From Magnolia sinica (Eukaryota > Streptophyta > Magnoliopsida > Magnoliales > Magnoliaceae): a DNA stretch of 64,000 nucleotides. The DNA lies in NCBI RefSeq assembly GCF_029962835.1, contig NC_080582.1, forward strand, positions 17,616,032-17,680,031, given 5' to 3'. The notes below the pieces were generated by a model. That model saw only the letters and a list, made by a program, of their open reading frames with translations, made no database searches and was not told the origin of the DNA. Below, piece after piece: positions 34,816-43,414 of the stretch (positions within the stretch are counted from its first letter, which is position 1; each line of letters begins with the position of its first letter). The translations under genes were made by a program, and so were the position numbers.

Positions 34816-37524
34816 CTAGCATATGTCAATGGAGGGTATGTGATGAATCTTATGCCAATCCTCTCCGTTGTCTTCTCGAAGCCTTTCTTTGAATTTATTG
34901 GGCATGTACAACAACTCCAATTTCTTGAGGGTAGTCATATGTTTCAGTCCTTCAGGAAGAATCTTCAAATTACTACATTCATTGATCTGTAAATGTAAAA
35001 GAGTTGGCATAGCTCCTTTCTCCACTCTCCACTCCTCTAATTGGTGCAACCCTTGAAGATGTAAGGATTCGAGTCGAGGAAACCCTTGTGCAGCACAAGC
35101 CATTTCCTTTCCTTGATATGAACTCCAAAGCAATCTCAGAATGCGAAGGTTTTTCAGCTTCTCCAATGTCGCCAGTGGATCTTGCTTTAAATGGGAGAGT
35201 AGCAAGGTGAGATTGGTGAGGTTTGTTGGGAATTCAGCAGACTCAGGTAACTTCTCTAACTCTCCCACCAAACGCAACTTACTTAACTTGAGAAGATGTG
35301 GAAAAGGAAAATTCGAGGCGAGTTTGTTTGCTGTCACAGTCAAGGACTGCAGGCAGTCCAATTTGACAATGGATTCAAACAATACTTCAGCATATGCTCC
35401 TTCAAGATCTAAACATATTCCTAGTTTTCTAAGATTGACGAGCTTTCCCAAGCAACCACACATCCATTCACTGGTCCTTACATATGATAGAGTTTGGAGG
35501 TTACTAATCTCGTCGAGTCGTGGATGCCCTTCTATCACACCACAACATTCATAATAAGTCTCATATGCATTATAAACTTGGACATGTCTTAACTGTTGCA
35601 TCTTCTCGATTGCGCTGGGTATGTTGAGGACGTCATTATGAGTTGTCACAATTAGTGTTTGTAAATTGTGAAGATTGCCTAATGATGACGGGAGCCTTTT
35701 TAACCAAGTCTTGGTAAGCCCGAGATACCTCAAGTGGATCAGTGCACCTATTTCACTTGGTAGATTTTTTATTGCTACATTCTGTAGATCTAACACCCTG
35801 AGCAATTTAAAGCCTCTATAAAGGAACTTCTCTTCTTTCCTTCTGAGACTCCCATATTCTGTGGTGGTGTGGATCAAAACAGATCGAAGTGGAGTGGAAG
35901 ATTTTAAGGAAGTGCACTTACTTAAGGCATTACGGTAAATTGCAAGTCGTCGGGCTGCAGATGTGAATGGAGAATTCATATTCTCACGATGAACTTGGAA
36001 GAACTTATCTTCCTTCGCCTCTGATATGGAAAGATCCTGCAAAAGATCGTGAATTCGGCAACTTTTAATACCCCTGCTTGAACTTCTGTTATCAACTTGA
36101 ATCATACTTCGTTGAATCAACTCATTTAGATAATCTTCTCCCATCTCCTCTAGTGTATCATCTCCTCTCTGTTGCAGTAACCCTTCTGCGGCCCACAATC
36201 GTATCAGTTTCTTAGCGCGGAACTCATAGTCTTTTGGAAAAATCCCCAAGTAAAGAAAACATGGTTTCAAGTGATAGGGCAGATCTCTATAACTCAAAGA
36301 TAATATTCTAGAGATTTGGGGTTGTCCTTTGACAAATTGCCAGCTAATGGTCTCACATACATTCTCCCACTCCCTTGGTTCTTTCATTGATAATAGCCCT
36401 CCCATGAGTATGATCGCAAGAGGTAGACCATGGCATTTTTCGACAATTTCTTTTCCCAACTTCTCCAAATCCCGAGGGCAACCGGTATCTTGTCCTGCGA
36501 ACACTTTCCTATGAAACAATTCCCAGCTCTCATCTGTTTCTAAAAATCGCAATTCATACGGCGTGCTTTGTGCATCTGCATGTAAAGCTACGTCTTTGTT
36601 GCGGGTGGTAAGCATGATCCTACTTCCATTGTTCATATCTGGGAAAGCATCCTTAAGAGCATCCCATGTTTCGATTGTCCATATATCATCTAGCACCATC
36701 AAGTATCTCCTCTCTTGCAAAAACTCAGAAATTTTATGCCTCAGCTGAAAGACATTCATTTTCTGCACTTTCTTGAGCTCCTCTTTTGAGAGCACCATAT
36801 AGCAATTTATGATGTTCTGAAGAAGATCTTTCACATCATACTCTTGTGATATAGAAATCCATGCACAGGAATGAAACTGGGTCTTAACGCGGGTGTCGTT
36901 ATAAACTTTCTTTGTTAGAGTGGTCTTACCAAGACCACCCATTCCGACTACAGAAACAACACAACCATGCAACCCCCCGTCCATCAATCGGGACACCAAT
37001 ATCTCAAAATCTTTCTCAAAGCCGACAAAATCTGGTTCTTGAGCAAGAGAAGTGAGCCGCCAGTCTTGGTGTCTTAAACCGGTGGAGCTCGTTCCTGCTC
37101 CCTGGCCTATATTTTCAATTCCATAAGCCAACCTACTTTCAGAAATCGTCTGGATTTTAATCTTTATCCATTCGATCTCCGAGCTCACCTTATGGCGAGC
37201 TATCAACTCGTTGAAGATGAAAGCACACCTTCTAATCCGGCCTACAAATCCTCTTTGCCTCAAGAGCTCTGTCTTGGAGACCAAGGTGTCGATGATGTCC
37301 TCAGCATCGTATGCCGCATCTCTCACGTTCCGCATCCAGTTCTTTACTCTTCCATCTCTTTCTTGTTTGGCGTCTGCGTCTTTCAGGAAGCATTGCATCT
37401 GCTTAAATTCTTCCTCGAGCCATTCCACTTGATTGTGAACACCATGTAAGAAAAAGGCTTCTTCAACAAGCGGGTCAGCAAGTTTTTGGAGAAGGATCTC
37501 AACAACAGACTCAACAACGGCCAT
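34816..37524 (-). CDS. CNL immune receptor 1 (CC-NB-ARC-LRR), 902 aa
   Basis: Intracellular disease-resistance receptor of the RPP13/RPM1-like class, intact in one exon. The coiled coil (Rx-N type) covers about 1-130 with the EDVID-type motif YDAEDIIDT (72-80). NB-ARC covers about 165-510: P-loop GMGGLGKTT (194-202), kinase-2 LMVLDDIW (275-282), RNBS-B GSRIMLTTRN, GLPL (366-369), RNBS-D CFLYLGIFPKDYEF (422-435) and IHD at the MHD position (491-493). LRRs cover about 565-880, ending EDWHKIHHIPSIDIC. All nucleotide-binding residues look usable, so it can act as an ADP/ATP switch. The ATG is the first in frame and lies 84 bp from a canonical TATA. Length is typical. The effector it recognises cannot be read from sequence. 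Paralogues lie at 43415 and 58637 in the same orientation. Confidence 0.96.
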   Translation of the reverse strand: MAVVESVVEILLQKLADPLVEEAFFLHGVHNQVEWLEEEFKQMQCFLKDADAKQERDGRVKNWMRNVRDAAYDAEDIIDTLVSKTELLRQRGFVGRIRRCAFIFNELIARHKVSSEIEWIKIKIQTISESRLAYGIENIGQGAGTSSTGLRHQDWRLTSLAQEPDFVGFEKDFEILVSRLMDGGLHGCVVSVVGMGGLGKTTLTKKVYNDTRVKTQFHSCAWISISQEYDVKDLLQNIINCYMVLSKEELKKVQKMNVFQLRHKISEFLQERRYLMVLDDIWTIETWDALKDAFPDMNNGSRIMLTTRNKDVALHADAQSTPYELRFLETDESWELFHRKVFAGQDTGCPRDLEKLGKEIVEKCHGLPLAIILMGGLLSMKEPREWENVCETISWQFVKGQPQISRILSLSYRDLPYHLKPCFLYLGIFPKDYEFRAKKLIRLWAAEGLLQQRGDDTLEEMGEDYLNELIQRSMIQVDNRSSSRGIKSCRIHDLLQDLSISEAKEDKFFQVHRENMNSPFTSAARRLAIYRNALSKCTSLKSSTPLRSVLIHTTTEYGSLRRKEEKFLYRGFKLLRVLDLQNVAIKNLPSEIGALIHLRYLGLTKTWLKRLPSSLGNLHNLQTLIVTTHNDVLNIPSAIEKMQQLRHVQVYNAYETYYECCGVIEGHPRLDEISNLQTLSYVRTSEWMCGCLGKLVNLRKLGICLDLEGAYAEVLFESIVKLDCLQSLTVTANKLASNFPFPHLLKLSKLRLVGELEKLPESAEFPTNLTNLTLLLSHLKQDPLATLEKLKNLRILRLLWSSYQGKEMACAAQGFPRLESLHLQGLHQLEEWRVEKGAMPTLLHLQINECSNLKILPEGLKHMTTLKKLELLYMPNKFKERLREDNGEDWHKIHHIPSIDIC

Positions 37525-37607
37525 CTTTCCTCACTATTTTTTCTCTTGCAAGAAAGAAATTGAGATGAAAGCTTTCTTTCTATTGAGTTAATGTTGAATG
37601 TCTCTTT

Positions 37608-37617
37608 CTATTTATAG
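37608..37617 (-). promoter_or_regulatory. TATA box of CNL 1
   Basis: Reads CTATAAATAG on the - strand, 84 bp upstream of the start codon. The homologous site upstream of CNL 2 is changed (CTGTAAATAC), and the site is missing at CNL 3. Confidence 0.7.
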
Positions 37618-38177
37618 AGGCCAACTGGACCAGTAATGCAACAAACCACTCAATTGTAGGCTTTGTTCAGTTGATGAATCTGGAGCCTCCATCTCATGGA
37701 TTTTCTCGTGCACTCCATCCCAACCGTCTACTTGTGGCCTCCAAACAGATGTCAAGCAAATGAGATATCAACCGTCCATATTCAAAACTGAAAAGGAGGT
37801 AAAGGATTTCTTGTATGGATAGAGAAAGAAGGTAAAGGATTTCTCGTAAAACAAATGAAATATCAACTGCCAACTGATTATATTCTTATATTATTGATGG
37901 GTTAAAGGATTTCGTGAGCTAACGCATGAAATTTTAGAATATAAAATGCTCACTTGATTCCTGCCAATGTCTTCAATGGTTGGAGAATGCAAGAAAATGA
38001 ATTTCTTGGTGTTGGGTGGGGTCCGGGTCCTGACTTGTAGTGCAGGGCTTCCAACCATCTTGCAATAATCCTTGCTACTGCACCGTTCATTCGTTGTACG
38101 GTTGGTCAATCTGTACCATCCATCTGGCAAAACCAATCGTAGATGGCCCAGTGCAGTTAAAAAAAACTTGTAGGTGG
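37618..38177. other. upstream region of CNL 1, part of the duplicated block
   Basis: 37680-38010 is similar to 46310-46580 upstream of CNL 2 (shared 'caaccgtctacttgtggcct', 'atcaaccgtccatattcaaa'). 38015-38150 is similar to 61490-61620 upstream of CNL 3 (shared 'caataatccttgctac', 'aatctgtaccatc'). No gene is seen. Confidence 0.7.
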
Positions 38178-38472
38178 GTGGGGCCCACCTGATGTTTGTG
38201 AGAAATCCACCCTGTACATCCGTTTTGCTGGATCATGTCACGACATGGGCTCAAAAATGAGTTGGATCTAAAACATAAGTGGACCACACCACAAGAAACA
38301 GTGTAATTTTGTGGCCCCAAGAAGCTTTTCATGGTGAGTGTTTTATCTCCACTGTTTCCTGCAGTGTGGTCCACTTGAGCTTCAGATCTGCTTCATTTAA
38401 ACTCAAAATGAGCTGGCAAGATAGATGAACGGTGTGAATAAAACACATACATCACAGTGGGTGGGCCTCACA
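38178..38472. repeat. foldback repeat copy (compact)
   Basis: The two arms are inverted repeats. The left arm has 'gggcccacctgatgtttgtg' and 'aagtggaccacaccacaaga'. The right arm has 'tgcagtgtggtccacttgag' and 'aaacacatacatcacagtgg'. The non-palindromic middle is nearly absent here. No target duplication is defined. Confidence 0.7.
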
Positions 38473-38583
38473 ACGCCCAACACCACCTCACTGGTTGGTG
38501 TTGGGGTCACCACCCAATCTGCTTCCAAAATACTGCACTAAACTCTACCAGAGCTATCCTTCAGTTTCATATATAATTTCTTC

Positions 38584-38750
38584 CTAAGAGTGGCAATGAG
38601 TTGCGTTTGGGCCAGGCCAGGATAGCCCTACACTTAAAATATAGGCTCAAGTCTAACCCAAACCTGGAAAAATGGTTGGGCTAAGGCCCAACTCAACCAT
38701 TCTGGCCTAGCTTGAAATTGATAAAATATCTATTTCCCACTTGAATGTCC
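38584..38750. mobile_element. hAT-like MITE fragment
   Basis: Starts taagagtggcaatgagttg, the same end type as 54312-54720. It continues with 'gggccaggccaggatagccc' and 'ttgggctaaggcccaactc'. The other end was not found. Confidence 0.4.
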
Positions 38751-39025
38751 TTCATCTCTCCGTAGATGAGATTACACATGAACAGAGAGATGGAGATTTT
38801 GAAAGAACTAAATAAACGGTATATATTTAAGATGGATGGGTTGTCTAACAAAGGGAATGCTATGTTTTTGTTGGATATAACAGGTGCATATAAACTTGGG
38901 TCAGCTTGGGCTAAAATCATACGAGATGGAGCACAATCTGCAAATTTATTAAGCTATGCATGTGAGGCTGGAGCGGTGCTGATTGGATGAAAGTCCATCA
39001 GAAGCAGATTGGGCTGTGGAGTCAA

Positions 39026-39450
39026 TGCTGATGTATGTGTTTTATATCCATGCTGTCCGTACATTTTTCCAACTTTTTATTTATTTATTTATTTTTAGCA
39101 TGAGTCCAAAAATAAAGCAGATTGGAAGCTCAAGTGGACCACACCATAGGATACAATGGAGATATGACACCCACCGTTGAAAGCTTCGTAGGCCCCACCG
39201 TAATGTTTATTTGCCATTCAACCTGTTTATGAGATTACACAGACCTGGGCTAAGGGAAAGCACAAGTATCAGCTTAGCTTGATCCAAAACTTTTGTGGCC
39301 CCATTAAGTTTTTAATGGTGAGCGCTTAATCACCACTGTGTGGTTTGCCGGAGCTTTTGATCTGTTTAAAATTTGGGGCAATGAACTAAAATTAGCTGAA
39401 AAAATAGATGGATGGTGTGGATAAACACATAAGTCACAAGGCCACATCAT
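39026..39450. repeat. foldback repeat copy (full form)
   Basis: The left arm carries 'gctgatgtatgtgttttata', 'gagtccaaaaataaagcaga' and 'caagtggaccacaccatagg'. The middle has 'gtttatttgccattcaacct'. The right arm has 'gatctgtttaaaatttgggg', 'gatggatggtgtggataaac' and 'acataagtcaca'. Confidence 0.7.
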
Positions 39451-39465
39451 GCTTGGAAGTTATGT

Positions 39466-39720
39466 GAGCCTAATGTGATGTTTGCGAGAAATACACCTTG
39501 TTTTGCCCGTTTATGTTAATACATTAAGCCCAAAAATGAGAAAAAATCCAAAACTCAGGTGGGCCACATGACTGGAGACAGTGAGGATTGAACAGCCACC
39601 GTTGAAACATTCATATTGTGGCCACATAAGTTTTGGATCAAGCCAATATTTTGGTGTTTTCAGCTCATTCCAATAGGAAGGACTTGTGAAGGGTATATGT
39701 GGTATAAAAACAACCCAGTG
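39466..39720. repeat. foldback repeat copy, left arm only
   Basis: Left arm words ('gtgatgtttgcgagaaatac', 'taagcccaaaaatgag', 'caggtgggccacatgac') and the start of the middle ('taagttttggatcaagccaa') are present. The right arm is missing. Confidence 0.55.
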
Positions 39721-40044
39721 GACTTACTAAACCAAACTAGACCCATATAAACATCACACTAGACCTATTAAACCAAATTAGACCTTTACTTATAATGACG
39801 AACTTATAAAGATAAAAATACTCTCACTTTTTTCAGCTGCTTTACCCTAAAAATCAAAGGTATTTTTGTCTATAACCCTATTTCCTTACCCTAAAAAGTC
39901 CTTTAGTAGCATAATTTTTAGGGTCTTGGGTAAAAAAAAAAAACCACATCTACAGTGCTAGCTTTTTCTTTGGATCGGCTTCACTTTTTTGCCCACACCA
40001 TAAGGGGAGCCGATTAGGTGAGACCCTCGATATGATAGGCCTCA
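39721..40044. other. non-coding DNA between foldback copies
   Basis: AT-rich, with 'aaaccaaactagaccc/aaaccaaattagacc' repeated twice (about 39730-39790). No gene. Confidence 0.3.
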
Positions 40045-40465
40045 TGATGTACGTGGCTTAAATCCACACAGTCCAACCATTTAAAAAGCTCATTTTAGGG
40101 CATGATCCAAAAAATGAAGCATGTGGAAATCTTAGGTGGACCATACCATAGGAAATAGCCGTGATCAAATTCTCACCATTAAAAACTTTATAGAGTCCAC
40201 CCGAATGTTTATTTGCCATCCAACCTGTTGATAAGGTCACAAAGACCTATATGAATAGACCACACAAATATTATCTTGATCTAAAGCTTATGTGGCCCAC
40301 AAGAAGTTTTTAATAGTAAATTACTACTCTTTCCTATGCTACAGTGGGATTGAGAATTGTATCTGCTTAATTTTTAATTTTTAGGCTCATGCCTTAAAGT
40401 GAGTTACAATATTGATGGACGACGTGGTTGTAGTCACATACATCAGAGTGGGCCCCATAGTCAGT
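40045..40465. repeat. foldback repeat copy (full form)
   Basis: The left arm has 'catgatgtacgtggcttaaa', 'tcattttagggcatgatcca' and 'ggtggaccataccatagg'. The middle has 'gtttatttgccatccaacct'. The right arm has 'aggctcatgccttaaagtga' and 'gtcacatacatcagagtggg'. Confidence 0.7.
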
Positions 40466-40751
40466 GGTCCCACGCACCTCGGAAAATCTGGAGATCAACC
40501 GAAGCCGTGCCCCACCCCACCATAATATGCTCCAAAAAACTGGATGTGCATGGTGAATTTCTCACAAACCCACTTATGGGTCGCTTGGATGGTTGTAAAG
40601 TCCTTATAAGGTACAAAGGGATTACAGGATTATATGAACATTTTTTAATACATGTATTTGACCGTAAATGTTTCACTAGTAAAAAGCCATGTTTCATGTC
40701 ACAAGGAAAGTCTCTATATAAAAAAAAGTATCATATATGTTAGAACACAAT

Positions 40752-40975
40752 GGTTAACATACACTCATGATATGTGGCGTCCACTATAACGCATATGGTA
40801 TATCCAATCTATCCGTTGTATATTTCTTTTGATGCTCTATGTGGCCTTGAAAAAACAAGTAATCCATTATCAAATGGACCACATGAGGGAAGGATGAGAC
40901 ATCTGCCATTAAAAACTTTTGGATTGCATTTGGGGCCACGAATGGGTGAAAGACGTTTCATTCATTAGCTTGTGC
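40752..40975. repeat. partial foldback-like repeat
   Basis: 'catgatatgtggcgtccact', 'aatggaccacatgagg' and 'ccattaaaaacttttgg' follow the left-arm order of the family. The right arm is not recognised. Confidence 0.4.
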
Positions 40976-41257
40976 ATGCTTTAATACTTTCTTAGGGCTT
41001 TGAAAAAATTCAAGTCCTTATGTGATTTATAGATTTTAGAAGCTTCACCACTCAAGTTCTATGAGATGAACACCTACTTTATTTATTATAAACATTTTAC
41101 ATGTTTGCCCAGCACACAATTTGTATACCTTACCACTTAAAAAGATTACTACTTGAAACCCAAATGAAATAGCATGTAAACGGATTACATGTGAAATTCT
41201 TTTTTAAGTGTAATCTGTTTACAGCTAAAAAAATAATTACAGGCATTCCTAAGTCCG

Positions 41258-41542
41258 TTGTGGCAAGTCGTGGAGGGAGGTTCTAGGCCTGTACTTATGT
41301 CGAGAGATTCAGTCTCACCAATTGTTCCGTTTGGAGCATCAGATTCAGCCTCCACACCACATGATTTACATCTGCCTCATTTTCTGAAGAGGGCAGCAAT
41401 AATGCCACTTCTCTCCACTCCCCTTCAATATCCAAATCTTTCACTGGATCGACCCACCTTGTATAAGAAGAGAAGGGGGAAGGTCTCGTCGGGTACCACC
41501 AACGGCTCCTCCATTCCTCATAATATTTTCATACCGGAGATT

Positions 41543-41585
<43 letters not shown>

Positions 41586-41640
41586 CAAACCTCTCTGCTC
41601 TTTCCAAGATCATCTTGCTCCAGATCTCAGGTAAGCAGTA
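41258..41640 (+). other. orphan 5'-exon-like segment
   Basis: A GC-richer patch contains an open frame of about 127 codons, a (TC)n tract (41545-41582) and 'gctccagatctcag|gtaagcag', a strong splice donor. A pyrimidine-repeat leader ending in CAG|GTAAG is typical of plant 5' UTR exons. No downstream exon or protein domain was recognised. It lies in the segment that replaced the conserved 3' region of CNL 2, so it may be a captured gene fragment. Confidence 0.3.
41545..41582. repeat. (TC)n microsatellite
   Basis: About 19 TC units. Confidence 0.95.
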
Positions 41641-41706
41641 AATCAATTTCCCCCCTTTTTTCTCACTCATATTCTGTTGGATTCGTAGTTGCATGATCCT
41701 TCTAAA

Positions 41707-41815
41707 AAGATTTCGCTCCCACTTCTAATTGCATTTCCAAGTCACAAGATTTCGCTCCCACTTCTAATTGCATTTCCAAGTCACAAGATTTCGCTCCCAC
41801 TTCTATCTGGAATTT
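41707..41815. repeat. 39-bp tandem repeat, about 2.7 copies
   Basis: The unit contains 'agatttcgctcccacttcta' then 'attgcatttccaagtcaca'. Copies start at about 41707, 41746 and 41785, are identical where complete, and therefore look young. Confidence 0.9.
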
Positions 41816-41965
41816 TATACTTGCTAACATTTTGAAGCAGAAGGTTCTTTGCTTCCGCATCTGCATTTTTTATTTTTAAATTTTTAGCTTCTTCTTCTTG
41901 CTTCATACATGTATAGACATTTTTCTTTTGAAATATCACCTTCCTCTAAATTCGTCCTTGCTGCT

Positions 41966-43406
41966 GTGGTATTTGCAAATGCCTATTATTTTGATAGTTA
42001 TTTGCGAAAAGCCCCAAAAAAATCCAGTTGCTCATGCATCCTCATGCAATTCTAGATAAGAATATTTTTGTGCCATTGGAGTTCTTGAGGTTCTTTACTT
42101 AGCCTATTCATAGATTGCATGCCTTGTTGCAAATGAACATTGTTCAAAAATCAAACTGATAAGATGATGCTGCCATCGATCAATGGCATTCAAACTTAAA
42201 ATGGTCTACAGTTCACAGTAAAAGTCATTGATCGAACAATTAAAGTTGTCAAATCAATGTAAATTTATACAATGGTTCACCCCAGGAGGGTCTACTAGAT
42301 GGACAATACAGTGGTTTCATCCAACCATACAGTGACTAGAGGACCAGTAGCATGGTTTCATCCAAAAAGGTCTTGGTTGAAGTATTTCCTCAAATGATTA
42401 TAGTGCAGATTTCTATATTAGAAAAAATTATACACTTTACAAAACTATAAAATACTCTATCTTCCTTGCAATGTATGGATACAATTCACTTTACAAAACT
42501 ATAAAATACTTTATCTTCCTTGCAATCTATGGATACAATTTATAAAAGGAATGGAGAAGCTAGCAGTAGATTTTCAAAGCAAGAATTTAAACAGTTTAAA
42601 AGAATAAATCATGTAAAAAAATATGATTGGAATTGAACATTCATGAGATTATAAGAAAAAAATGACATGATTATACTAACTTCAGGTGTTTTATTATTAA
42701 TATTATTATTTTTTAATTTTTAGAAAGGTGGGAGCACACCACCTATAACTTTGTTGATTTGGAAATTGGCTATACAATCATTTGGCGGGCACCACAGAAA
42801 GAGTTGGGCCTCACATATCATATATTGACCCAGTACAATGCTAAATAAAAAACAATAAAAAACAGAGAAGCCATACTCTTCACACATCCAATGCACAGGC
42901 AACATCCAGTAGAGCAAAGCAGCAAAAAATCTACACGAACAACACTAGACAGCATCCAGAAAACATACTATAGCTGAAGCCTCTTCTGCGTTGCCAGACA
43001 AGCCTCTTCAGCTTCAATACCCAACAGAGAAATCAGCAGCCATAACAGAGTTATCACATGTCACTCAAGCCTCGACGAAGACAAAGTACACCACCCCGAT
43101 AGCCCATACCTCCAGAGACCAGCCAGCTGAAAATCTACACAGCAAAGATCCTGCAAACACTCCCAGCCGATCGCATGACTTCCCTGCATCCAACCATCCA
43201 TAACAATTCACCCACTAAGCATACATACTTCCAGCAGATTCATTCCAGGCTTCAACCAGCAGCAGCAATAAAATGAACAAAAGCATTCCATCTGCAGCAA
43301 TATAGAATTCAGGGCCAGTCACCCACTCTAGACAAACTGACCAGCATGCTAACTTCAAGTATTGATTAACAGGAAAATCAAAATGAAGAGGGGAAAGAAG
43401 TCTCAC
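41966..43406 (-). other. 3' flank of CNL 2 (homologous to the CNL 1 3' UTR intron)
   Basis: Similar to about 33918-34768 downstream of CNL 1 (for example 'ctattattttgatagttatt', 'ggtttcatccaaccatacag'). A conserved donor GCATTG|GTGAGA sits at 43406, 8 nt past the stop codon. The acceptor and exon seen at CNL 1 and CNL 3 are not found; homology ends near 41966. The segment carries a 664-bp insertion (42685-43348). Confidence 0.6.
42685..43348 (-). mobile_element. 5'-truncated LINE or retrocopy with 9-bp target-site duplication
   Basis: Exactly flanked by CTAACTTCA (42676-42684 and 43349-43357). The site is uninterrupted downstream of CNL 1. On the - strand the insert ends with 'aacaaagttataggtggtgt', 'gctcccacctttc' and an A-rich tail, the style of plant L1 LINE 3' ends. 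The same 3' end occurs on the + strand at 50361-50464. No terminal inverted repeats and no coding domain are seen. Confidence 0.7.
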
Positions 43407-43414
43407 CAATGCAG

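Noticed and set aside
36563-36748. Forward frames inside CNL 1, 2 and 3
   Set aside because: They are complements of the NB-ARC/LRR coding strand.
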